DNA of 64,000 bases from Clostridium massiliamazoniense (GTDB lineage Bacteria; Bacillota; Clostridia; Clostridiales; Clostridiaceae): the NCBI RefSeq assembly GCF_001403635.1, contig NZ_LN879468.1, positions 186,001-250,000 on the forward strand, in the 5' to 3' direction. The notes below the pieces were generated by a model. That model ran no database searches, had not been told where the DNA came from, and worked only from the letters and a program-made list of their open reading frames with translations. Within the stretch, counting starts at the first letter, position 1, and each line of letters starts with the position of its first letter. Positions 46,092 to 54,819 of this stretch are shown one piece after another. A program made the translations under genes and the position numbers.

Positions 46092-46553
46092 ATGGAAAAA
46101 TTATTAAACAAACAAAGAACATTAATGATAAGTTCATTGGATAAGGATAATAAAGCAAGGATTAGTTATTCTCCATTTGTTAATATTGAAGATAAATTTT
46201 ATATTTATATAAGCAAAATAGCAGAGCATTACAATAATATTGTTAATAATCCAGAAGTAAGCATAATGATTATTGAAGATGAACAAGATGTTGATATTAC
46301 CTTTGCAAGAGAGAGAGTTTCATTTAATGGAACAGCAAAAATATTAAAAGATAATGAAGCTATTATAGAGAAACTAAGTGAAAGACAAGGGAAATCTATA
46401 ATGGATGTATTGGTAGGATTAGATTTTGATGTGTTTGAAATAGAAGTTAAAGAAGGAAGATTAGTAAAGGGCTTTGGTAAAGCCTTTGATGTTAAATTTG
46501 AAGATGGAAGGTTTGTAACAAAAGCTGTTATTATTGATAAACATGGGAAGTAA
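46092..46553 (+). CDS. HugZ/HutZ-like split-barrel (pyridoxamine-phosphate-oxidase fold) protein
   Basis: 153 residues with the flavin- or haem-binding split barrel: LMISSLDKDNKARISYSPFV, FYIYISKIAEHYNNIVNNPE, SIMIIEDEQDVDITFARERV and a C-terminal GRLVKGFGKAFDV, which strongly resemble the HugZ/HutZ haem-utilisation family. HugZ degrades haem with oxygen; in an anaerobe the protein may instead bind or deliver a tetrapyrrole. It is the best single clue that the operon handles haem. The start follows gtgagg. Confidence 0.82.
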   Translation: MEKLLNKQRTLMISSLDKDNKARISYSPFVNIEDKFYIYISKIAEHYNNIVNNPEVSIMIIEDEQDVDITFARERVSFNGTAKILKDNEAIIEKLSERQGKSIMDVLVGLDFDVFEIEVKEGRLVKGFGKAFDVKFEDGRFVTKAVIIDKHGK

Positions 46554-46603
46554 ATAGAAAAAAGATATATTTAATCAATGTTATACAAGGGGAGATAATT
46601 CAA

Positions 46604-47104
46604 ATGAAATTATTAATAACATATTCAAGTAAAACAGGAAATACAAAAAAATTAGCAGAGGGACTTTATAATAATTTACCTTTTAAAGAAATGGATATAA
46701 TGCCTATTGCAGATGTTAGGAATATAGATGAATATGATACTGTGTTAGTTGGGTATTGGGTTGATAGAGCTTTCCCTAACAAAGAAGCAAAAATATTTAT
46801 GGAACAAATAAGTGGAAAAAGAGTTGGAATATTTGCAACACTTGGAGCATATCCAGATAGTCAACATGCATGGGATTCCCTTGTTAATGGAGAAAATATA
46901 GTTAAGGAAAACAATACTGTAATAGGTAAATTTATTTGCCAAGGAAAGATAGATCCTAGAATAGTTGAAATGTTCAAAAATTTACCAAATGGTAAGGGAC
47001 ATGAGCTGACTCCAGAAAGATTGAAAAAATACAGCATAGCTGAAAGACATCCAAATGAAATAGATATTTTGGCAGCTGTAGATTTATTTAAAGATAGAAT
47101 ATAA
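46604..47104 (+). CDS. Flavodoxin-family protein
   Basis: 166 residues; FMN phosphate loop YSSKTGNTKKLAEG at the N terminus and the isoalloxazine loop region GTLGAYP-like FATLGAYPDSQHA. Last gene of the operon, probably the electron donor to the NifH-like protein or the HugZ-like protein. Start after aagggga; a strong terminator follows. Confidence 0.88.
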   Translation: MKLLITYSSKTGNTKKLAEGLYNNLPFKEMDIMPIADVRNIDEYDTVLVGYWVDRAFPNKEAKIFMEQISGKRVGIFATLGAYPDSQHAWDSLVNGENIVKENNTVIGKFICQGKIDPRIVEMFKNLPNGKGHELTPERLKKYSIAERHPNEIDILAAVDLFKDRI

Positions 47105-47112
47105 AATTATAT

Positions 47113-47152
47113 TAACTCCAGATAGGATTTAATTTCCTATCTGGAGTTCTTT
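47113..47152 (+). terminator. Terminator of the nitrogenase-like operon
   Basis: aactccagatagga pairs perfectly with tcctatctggagtt (14 bp) around a short A/T loop, then cttt. Marks the operon end. Confidence 0.88.
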
Positions 47153-47192
47153 ACAATAGTTGAAAATTGATAGATAAAAATACCTATTTATT

Positions 47193-47396
47193 TTATTCGG
47201 TATCTTTATTAGTTTTATCTGTCTTAGCATACATATTTATAGCTTGATTTATTTTTTTCTGCTTATCAGTTTCATTACCTGTTATATCTGTATAAGCTTC
47301 CTTTATTCCATTTTTAACTGCCCATTTTATGATAAGATATAAAGCAATTAAAATAATAAGTGCAGTTCCACTACTAATCCCCAATTCTTCCCACAT
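47193..47396 (-). CDS. Small single-pass membrane protein (DUF6019-like)
   Basis: 67 residues: MWEELGISSGTALI leading into one membrane helix (about 10-27) and WAVKNGIKEAYTDITG, followed by a polar tail. I recall similar small proteins in clostridia under DUF6019; function unknown. The start follows agggaga on the minus strand. Convergent with the nitrogenase-like operon. Confidence 0.65.
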   Translation of the reverse strand: MWEELGISSGTALIILIALYLIIKWAVKNGIKEAYTDITGNETDKQKKINQAINMYAKTDKTNKDTE

Positions 47397-47656
47397 AATA
47401 TTTCTCCCTTTTATTTATATTCAAATATATTAATTAGAACTATAATTTTTAATACATCTATTATATAAGATTTATTTCCTTAATTTCAATAATATACAAA
47501 TAAGTTTATAAACTATTAATTGTTTTAGGTTAATAGAATATAAGTTTTAAAAATAATTAACTATCAACATATACCTAAAATAAAGTTATGTACTAGAGGA
47601 ATTTTAAATTATTTGTATGATTGTACATATTAGAACTTCATTTGAGAGGTGAATTT

Positions 47657-47807
47657 ATGAGAATTTTATCTTGGAATATTATGTTGGGAAGATATATTAA
47701 AAAGTTTATCAGAAATTGATGTTTATAATGAATATGAAAGAGTAATTATAGATGATTTAATAAATTTAATAAACTTAGAAGTATATAGTATAGAAGTAAA
47801 ATATTAA
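47657..47807 (+). pseudogene. Fragment of an endonuclease/exonuclease/phosphatase-like gene
   Basis: ATG 47657 after gagaggtg reads MRILSWNIMLGRYIKKFIRN then a stop, while another frame continues SEIDVYNEYERVIIDDLINL to 47807. MRILSWNI is the usual N terminus of EEP-family phosphodiesterases, but only about 50 codons remain. Otherwise 47400-47990 contains no gene. Confidence 0.4.
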
Positions 47808-47991
47808 TAGTTGTTTTAAAGTAAGTTAAAGTGAACCGTACCATAAGTAAATGAGGTTTTTATTAAAATTGGATAAAATAACTGAGGATATAAGTTCAAA
47901 TTTATAATACATAGTTCTTATAATTACAATATTTACAATATTTATAAAATGATGTATACTAAATATAGTTATTTATTAGGAGGGGTTGGTA

Positions 47992-48930
47992 ATGTCTGTT
48001 TTTTACTCGGAAAAGGTAATAAAACAAAGAATTTCTGAATGTAACTGGTCTACATATTTAGTTGGGTTTGACTTAAAGGATGATGGGACAAAGGAATATA
48101 GGTTAAATAGTTTAATAAAAATACTTATGAATGTTATACCAGAGTTTGCATTTGGGTTTCATGATGGAGCTGAAACTAAAAATACTGAACTAATAAGTAA
48201 GGTAAGTGAGGCTGCAAAAGCAATATATAAAATAGATGAATTTCAAAAAGTGAAAGATATATATTTAAAGGGTAAATATATTGAAGATGATGATTTAGCT
48301 AACAAATATTTAAGGAGAGGAGAATTTGGGGAACTAATTTTACATTTAATTTTGAGAGATTTCTATTCAACTATACCACTATTATCAAAAATATTCTTTA
48401 AAGACTCTTATGGACATACTGTTCATGGATTTGATGCAGTACATGTAGAGCCTATTTCAAGAACATTATGGTTAGGTGAATCAAAATTATATGAAAGTGG
48501 AAAAAAAGGCGTGAAAGCTCTTATACAAGATATAAAAGAACATATTTTGAGAGATTATTTAAACGATGAGTTTGCTTTAGTTTCAAAAAAAATAAAATTA
48601 TTTGATAATATTCCTGAAAAAGAATATTGGCTAGATATTCTTAGCAATAGTAATACTTTATCAGAACAATTAAATTCGATATCAATTCCACTTTTGTGTA
48701 CATATTCAAGTAATAATTTTACAAAACATAATGATGAAACCACACAGAAATTTATAGCTGACTATGAAAGAGAGGTTAAAGAATTAAAAAAATATTTTGA
48801 TGATAATAATGATCACCCATTAAGAACACACATAAATATAATATTAATATTATTTCCAGTAAAGTGTAAAAATGAGTTGATTAAGAAATTACATTATAAA
48901 TTAAGTTTATTACAGGAGTTGTGTGAATAG
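47992..48930 (+). CDS. hamA: Hachiman defence protein HamA (DUF1837)
   Basis: 312 residues from ATG 47992, right after ttaggaggggttggt; an in-frame TTG two codons earlier is rejected. DUF1837-type protein with the family stretch YLRRGEFGELILHLILRDF and the nuclease-like motif HGFDAVHVEP...LWLGESKLYE (Asp, then Glu-x-Lys), i.e. the presumed active site. In Hachiman, HamA is the effector nuclease held and released by the helicase HamB. hamB starts 3 bases after the stop here, matching the two-gene system. Confidence 0.88.
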   Translation: MSVFYSEKVIKQRISECNWSTYLVGFDLKDDGTKEYRLNSLIKILMNVIPEFAFGFHDGAETKNTELISKVSEAAKAIYKIDEFQKVKDIYLKGKYIEDDDLANKYLRRGEFGELILHLILRDFYSTIPLLSKIFFKDSYGHTVHGFDAVHVEPISRTLWLGESKLYESGKKGVKALIQDIKEHILRDYLNDEFALVSKKIKLFDNIPEKEYWLDILSNSNTLSEQLNSISIPLLCTYSSNNFTKHNDETTQKFIADYEREVKELKKYFDDNNDHPLRTHINIILILFPVKCKNELIKKLHYKLSLLQELCE

Positions 48931-48933
48931 TTA

Positions 48934-51119
48934 ATGATTGAGGTTTTAAATCAAATAGATTATTGTGAAAAGATTACGTATGATGAGAGCTTTAGAATTG
49001 CAAGAATTTGTTCTAGATTACTAAGAAATCAAAAAACAGAATTAGATGCTAGAAGAGTGATTATTCATATACTTGATAATTGGGATAAAGTATGTGAAGA
49101 TACTAAGGAGATATGGAGTGATTTAATTGAAGCAGCAGGTTTTTATCCTTATATTAGTAAAGAAGAAAGTATAGAGTTAAAGAGTACATCTGCAAAAATA
49201 AGAACGGAGTTTTATAGATCATCTAATCTAGAAGGGAAGTATCTTCATGAAGAGCAAAAAAATATTTTAGATATAATTAAAAATGGAAGAAATCTGATAG
49301 TTAGTGCACCAACTAGTTTTGGAAAAAGTTTACTTATAGAAGAAATTATATCAAGTAAACAATATAATAATATAGTTATAATTCAGCCGACATTAGCATT
49401 ACTAGATGAAACAAGAAGAAAGCTAAAAAAATATCAAAATTATTATAAAATAATAGTTAGGACAACTCAAAAACAATCCAGTGATAGAGGGAATATATTT
49501 TTATTAACAGCTGAAAGAGTTATGGAATATAAAGATTTACCTAAAATAGATTTCTTTATATTAGATGAGTTTTATAAGATAAGTGCTAAGAGGGATGATG
49601 AAAGAAGTGATGCTTTAAATAATGCAATTAATTTATTACTAAATAAGCATAAAAGTAACTTTTATTTACTTGGTCCGAATATAGATGGGATTTCACCAGG
49701 TTTTGCTGAGCGTTATAATGCTGATTTTTATAAAACTAATTATTCTTTAGTTGATACAAAGAGTATAGATTATTATACTAAATATAAAGATTTTTATGGA
49801 GTTAAAGGGAAAAAAAAGAATTTAAGGAGCAAAAGCTATTTGAACTATTATATGAGTTAAAAGATGAGCAAAGTATCATATATTGTTCATCTCCTGCAAG
49901 AGTCAGGTATTTATCTGTAAAATTTAAGGAGTATTTAAAAGATAGAAATGTAATTGAAAGTAGAAATCAAATATCTTTAATCGAATGGATAGAACAAAAT
50001 GTTAATAGAAAATGGAGTTTAATAGAATGTTTAAAATATAGAATAGGTATTCATGATGGAGCATTACAAAAGCATATAACGTCAAGTATAATTAAATATT
50101 TTAATTTAGGAAAGCTTAAATATTTATTTTGTACATCAACAATAATAGAAGGAGTTAATACGAGTTCTAAGAATGTAATATATTTTGACCAAACTAAGGG
50201 GAATAAAGTTAAAATAGATTATTTTGATTATAGTAATATAAAGGGGAGAGCTGGTAGAATGATGGTTCATTATATTGGAAATATATATAATTTTAATCCG
50301 GAGCCTCCTATAGAAAATATGATAGTTGATATTCCGTTTTTTGAACAGAATCCAGTATCAGATGAAGTATTAATTAATATTAATTATAAAGATATAAGAG
50401 ATAAATATAGTAATCAATATAAAGAGCTCGAAGGTATTCCAGAAGATATAAAACAGTTAGTAAGAAAGAATGGAGTATCGATTAAAGGACAAATAGAAGT
50501 ACTAAGAATATTAGAGAAAGACATTAAAAATAAATATAATTTAGTATCTTGGTCTGGATTTCCAACATATGAGCAACTAAAATATGTATTAAGTTTAGCT
50601 TGGGATAACTTTATAAAAATGGGTGAAACAACTAAACCAATGACTATAAATAAACTTATTAAAGTTACTTTTGATTATGGGAATGATTCTAATATAATTA
50701 GATTAGTTAAAGAAAATTTCTTATATTTAAAAAATAATAATAAAGACAAAACTGATATAGAATTATTAGATAATGCTATCCAGCAATCCTTTCAGATATT
50801 GAAACATTGGTTTCAATATAAAGTTCCTAAGTGGTTAAGTGTAATCAATAATTTACAGGAATTTATATGTAATAAAAAAGATATTAAGCCAGGTAATTAT
50901 ATATTTTATGCTAATAAAATAGAAAATGAGTTTATAAGAGATAACTTATCAGTTCTATATGAATATGGGGTACCAAGCTCAGCAATAAATAAATTATCAT
51001 ATAACATACCAAGTGATATAGATGAGGATAAAGTTATAGAATATATAAAGAATAATGAATTAATTAATAAGTCTGATTTAATATCATATGAGAAAGAAAA
51101 GTTATATGAAAATATATAA
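48934..51119 (+). CDS. hamB: Hachiman helicase HamB, split by a -1 frameshift at a slippery A tract
   Basis: Superfamily 2 helicase of about 728 residues if the frames are joined. Frame 1 (48934-49860) holds motif I SAPTSFGKS and motif II ILDEFYK. The remaining motifs, including STIIEGVNTSS and the arginine-finger motif KGRAGRM, are in the -1 frame from 49818 to 51119. The switch lies in eight A followed by G (49810-49818), which contains A_AAA_AAG in phase; a ribosome-site-like GGAG (49798-49801) precedes it by 10 bases. Either one A was lost (assembly error or contingency) or the full product is made by programmed frameshifting. Without it the product is a 308-residue fragment with only the first RecA half. 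Confidence 0.82.
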
Positions 51120-51142
51120 ATATATATATTATTAATAATAGA

Positions 51143-51177
51143 AGCTCTTATTTGTATTTATATATAGGTAAGAGTTT
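51143..51177 (+). terminator. Weak terminator after hamB
   Basis: ctctta pairs with taagag across an 18-base loop, followed by five T. Confidence 0.45.
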
Positions 51178-51202
51178 TTATAATTAGAAAGGAGAATATA
51201 GA

Positions 51203-51541
51203 ATGAAAAAGGTTTATAATGAAAGATAATTGAATAAATTACATAATATACTGATAGAGGTTATTAAAAGTATAAGAGAAAATATAGTTGTCTTAAATGT
51301 ACTATATGGAGAGGAACGAAATATAGAAACTGACTTAGGTGGATATGTAGTTATAGCAGAAAATATCGTTGTTATCGAAATATTGAAACAAGATAAATTA
51401 AAAGGCTTAATACCAGAATATATTGATGTTATTGAATGTAGTGAAGATGTTAATTGGATTTCTTCACTATTTTTACTTTCAAGCGATTTTTCAATTGTAG
51501 TAGTGTGTACTAAAGAACTTTCTAAGTTCCTATTAGAATAA
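51203..51541 (+). pseudogene. Small mobile-element ORF with an early in-frame stop
   Basis: ATG 51203 has a good ribosome site (aaaggaga) but meets TAA at codon 9 (51227-51229). The same frame then runs on for 103 codons from TTG 51230 (LNKLHNILIEVIKSIRENIV ... VVVCTKELSKFLLE). The most economical reading is a nonsense mutation in a 112-residue protein; initiation at the TTG would lack a ribosome site. Not recognised. It is first of a set of small ORFs leading to a recombinase pseudogene. Confidence 0.5.
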
Positions 51542-51558
51542 AAGGAGGTTAATTTAAT

Positions 51559-51846
51559 GTGAGTAAGAAGAATGTAAAAGAAGAAAAGATAATCAAAGAA
51601 ACTAAGTATTGTAAGATAATAAATCAAGGAAAAATTGGAGATGATGAATATACATACTTATTAGAGAAGGTCTACATAAAAGAGCTAAAAAGAAATAAAG
51701 TAGGATTTTGTGTGTATAAATCAACTAGAAGAGGTGATGAAACTTATATTTCAAGAAGACTTGATGTTACAAAATTAGAATTAATAGAGATAATAAAAGA
51801 ATCAATAAAGAATAAAGCGTTTTCAGATGAATTTGTAATAATGTAA
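51559..51846 (+). CDS. Small hypothetical protein of the mobile-element cluster
   Basis: 95 residues from GTG 51559, 10 bases after a perfect aggagg. Basic and beta-rich looking (KIINQGKIGDDEYTYLLEKV, GFCVYKSTRRGDETYISRRL). It appears intact, unlike its neighbours. Such short proteins are common next to serine recombinases of clostridial integrated elements. Function unknown. Confidence 0.6.
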   Translation: MSKKNVKEEKIIKETKYCKIINQGKIGDDEYTYLLEKVYIKELKRNKVGFCVYKSTRRGDETYISRRLDVTKLELIEIIKESIKNKAFSDEFVIM

Positions 51847-51929
51847 AACTAAGAAATAGGTAATATATAAAGTCTTAATTGCTATTGATGTAGTGATTAA
51901 AACTTTTATTTTTAGGCGGTAAAAGGTGA

Positions 51930-52031
51930 ATGAAGAGAATTATATGTGTAGATGTAATTAAAGATGAAAGGATAATTATAAAAAGTTGTAATAAAAAGGA
52001 GAAATGTTTAGTAAAAGTAATAGATATGTAA
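51930..52031 (+). CDS. Very small ORF overlapping the DUF960-like gene
   Basis: 33 residues (starts MKRIICVDVIKDERIIIKSC) with aaaggtga directly before the ATG. Overlaps the next ORF by 28 bases in another frame. Probably a remnant or leader; little can be said. Confidence 0.3.
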   Translation: MKRIICVDVIKDERIIIKSCNKKEKCLVKVIDM

Positions 52032-52222
52032 CTAGAGGAGTAAATGAGGAAGTAGATATAAGATTGCAACTTATTATGTGGAGTATGATTGATAAATTGA
52101 AGAGTGAAGGAAATGTTGAGATAGATTACTTGAAAGTATTCAAGATAAGAAAAGAAGGAATTAAGGTTTACATAATAGATAATGGAGATTGCTCGATTAT
52201 GTTATTTCCTTGGGAATATTGA
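52004..52222 (+). CDS. DUF960-like small protein
   Basis: 72 residues opening with MFSKSNRYVTRGVNEEVDIRLQLIMWSMIDKL; the RYVTRGVNEE motif and following amphipathic helix resemble DUF960 proteins found beside recombination genes in Firmicute mobile elements. It is shorter than the usual about 100 residues, with the C terminus apparently missing. Ribosome site aaaagga. Function unknown. Confidence 0.6.
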   Translation: MFSKSNRYVTRGVNEEVDIRLQLIMWSMIDKLKSEGNVEIDYLKVFKIRKEGIKVYIIDNGDCSIMLFPWEY

Positions 52223-52238
52223 TGAGATGGAGGAGAAA

Positions 52239-52549
52239 ATGAAGAAATTAAGTAAAAAAAAGACTTTTGATTATGATAGTAAAGAGCTCCTAAGAGTAAT
52301 GCGCTTTGATTTTTATGATGGAAAACTAGCTAATCAGTGGAATTCAAGAGAATTAATAATAAATTGAATGATAAAAAAGAAATAGATTTAAAGAAGTTAC
52401 AAGAAGAGCTTAATTACACTCAATTCATATTGATAAAAGACTTCAATAAGGTTGAAGAGTTATGTAATGGTACAAGCTATGATAAAGAAACCTTAGTATA
52501 TGTAGAGCTCGAAGAAGGTTACAGTATTGCTGAACAAGAAAGGCTATAA
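52239..52549 (+). pseudogene. Frameshifted small mobile-element ORF
   Basis: From ATG 52239 (after atggagga): MKKLSKKKTFDYDSKELLRV and onward to NQWNSRE. The reading then continues in the -1 frame as FKRINNKLNDKKEIDLKKLQ to 52549. One shift near 52345 splits it. Not recognised. Confidence 0.45.
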
Positions 52550-52559
52550 CTGAATGGTG

Positions 52560-53775
52560 TAATAAGATGGATTACATAGTAACCAAGTGTTATTCAGATA
52601 GAGGAATTAGTCGAAAAGCTATTAATAATAGACAGCTTTAAAGGAGGTACTAAAGGATGCAGAAAATAAAGATTTCGATATCGTGCTTGTATGGAAGATA
52701 GACCGTATAAGTAAGAGATTAACCCATGTATTAGAAATAGCTGAAATATTAGAAATGAACAATATAACATTTAAGTCTTATTTAGAGTAATTTGAAACAG
52801 ATACACTAGCAGGAAAAATGTAATTTCAAATGATGGCTTTAGTTGAGGAATTTGAACGTGGAACAATAGCTCAAAATATAAAAAATGGTGATTGATTACA
52901 AAAATAAGGAGAATGAATGGTGAGGAGGGTAGGGATTAGGAGATGATTTAGTACCGATTGAGAAGCAACAGGGAGCTAAAAGAAAATTAGCTATTAATGA
53001 AAGAGAGGCAGAATCAGTTAGATTTATATTCAATAAATATGCTAATGGTAAAGGTTATAAGGTTATTACTAATCAATTAAATAAACTAGGTTATAAGACT
53101 AAGAAAGGTAATAATTTTTCAGTAGGTTCAATAAGAGATATTCTAACTAATCTTGTTTACATAGGTAAAATAAGATACAATGTAAGATAGAACTGAAGCT
53201 AAAAGAGAAGAAGGAATATCAATACTAATCCAATAATAACAGATGGAATACATGAACCTATAATAAATGAAAAGCTATGGGATAAAGTATAAGCAATTAT
53301 GGAAAGTAAGAAAGGGAAGTCGGCAAGAATATATGATGGTGAATAGGAATACTAAGATGTCTTAAATGTGAATTGGTATGGTGATTTCAAGAACTACTAA
53401 TAAGTTAACAGATGGTATTAAGAAAAGGATAGTCTATTGCTGTTGTGGAGCATGGAAGAATAAAGGTACAAGTTCTTGCAGTTCAAATATGATAAGAGTT
53501 GATAAAGCCAATGAGTATGTATTTAGTAAGTTATCAGAGCTACTTTCTAATGAAAAGATGATTAAGTCAACAATAAAGAATGTTAATAAAGAGAGAGAAT
53601 AAGATAAATTCAGTAAAGAAGGAACTAGAAAGAATAGATAGAGAGCAATAGAAGAAGTTGTTACATATGATAATATCAGAAATAACTATAAATAAATCAA
53701 GGGAAATTGATTCAATAAAACTGAAAATAAATGATAACTTGGTTCACTATATAAGCAAAGAAAAAATGTTAGAAT
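52560..53775 (+). pseudogene. Serine site-specific recombinase, heavily decayed
   Basis: Pieces of a large serine recombinase occur in order across several frames. Resolvase domain: CYSDRGISRKAINNR, VLVWKIDRISKRLTHVLEIA, MMALVEEFERGTIAQNIKNG. Recombinase domain: RESVRFIFNKYANGKGYKVI-like and LTNLVYIGKIRYNVR. Zinc-ribbon part: CLKCE, CCCGAWKNKGTSSC, then VDKANEYVFSKLSELL. The N-terminal catalytic Ser region is missing. At least five stops or shifts. It marks a once-mobile integrated element that probably also carried the preceding small ORFs. Confidence 0.8.
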
Positions 53776-53963
53776 AAAAACATTGAACTTATATATTGCT
53801 ATATAGAGAGTAGTAGTAATGAGGAATTTAGGATATTGAGGTTATTATAGATAAATAGTATAATTTTATTAAGTAAAAATAGTTGTTAGATAAATTTAGA
53901 ATTTATAGTGATGATTATCTGAAGACGCATTATAGAATTACTTAAAAGATTTGGAGTGTTAGG

Positions 53964-54746
53964 ATGGATTTAAAAGAATTTTATTTTCAAAATATACAAG
54001 AAGCAGAATATCATTATCGTTTTCATGATTCAATTAAGAATGTTAATAGGATATACGATATTTTTAGTGGATATAAGGAAGGAGAGGATTATGAATTTGA
54101 AGTGTATGATGTAGAGGAAGCGATAAAAAAATTCAGGGAATTATGCCAGCCTGAGGTAGATTTTTCTAGTAGTGAAAAGAAATGTTGGTTTCATCTTATA
54201 ACGTATTATTTATATAAAATGGGATATGAGATAAAAGAATTTCCTAGAGTCTTGGCGAGATCACCTGTAGATCCTAGTTGCTTTACTTATGGAGAAATAA
54301 GAAACAGAATTATTGCTCAGGGAGATGATGATAATGGAACCGTTCGATACGCAGTTAGAAGAAAATTTATTGCAAGTTTTACCTTCGAATTGAAATCTAG
54401 TCATATTGATATAGATAATTTGATAAATCAAAAGTTTGTCGAGATATCAAATCGACAAGCATCTTTCAATAATATGAGCACAGATGAAAAACTTGCTGAG
54501 ATAGCAAACTTGATAGAAAACTTATTAAAGAAGAATGGGAAGTTTATCACGCTTGATTATCCTAAGATTTGTTTTGATTACATTACTAACGATATAGTGA
54601 CAAGCTATAGAAAGAAAATGCATTGCTTTAGGCATGCTGCAGATGAAGCAATAGCAGAAAGAAATTCCTATTCGGAAGAGCAAAAGAACTTCTTTGTTGA
54701 TTACGGATTGACCATTATTAAAGTGATACATTCGTTATTGAAATAA
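53964..54746 (+). CDS. Unknown 260-residue protein beside the defence island
   Basis: Soluble, largely helical and acidic; intact between two pseudogenes. The start follows tttggag. N-terminal half: EAEYHYRFHDSIKNVNRIYD; middle RSPVDPSCFTYGEIRNRIIA and a FIASFTFELKSSHIDIDN stretch. The C terminus HCFRHAADEAIAERNSYSEEQ plus VDYGLTIIKVIHSLL resembles the His/Arg-rich helices of HEPN-type or abortive-infection proteins, but the RxxxxH order is not clear. Survival among wrecked mobile genes hints at selection. No function assigned. Confidence 0.6.
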   Translation: MDLKEFYFQNIQEAEYHYRFHDSIKNVNRIYDIFSGYKEGEDYEFEVYDVEEAIKKFRELCQPEVDFSSSEKKCWFHLITYYLYKMGYEIKEFPRVLARSPVDPSCFTYGEIRNRIIAQGDDDNGTVRYAVRRKFIASFTFELKSSHIDIDNLINQKFVEISNRQASFNNMSTDEKLAEIANLIENLLKKNGKFITLDYPKICFDYITNDIVTSYRKKMHCFRHAADEAIAERNSYSEEQKNFFVDYGLTIIKVIHSLLK

Positions 54747-54819
54747 AAATAATCGGGGTAGAACAATTTATAATTCAATTTCATGAATTAAATGAATTTT
54801 ATTAGATTACATCTTGAGA

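Noticed and set aside
46604-47104. Assigning the flavodoxin as BilS of a bilirubin-reductase operon
   Set aside because: No BilR-like reductase is in the neighbourhood; only the general flavodoxin loop is visible.
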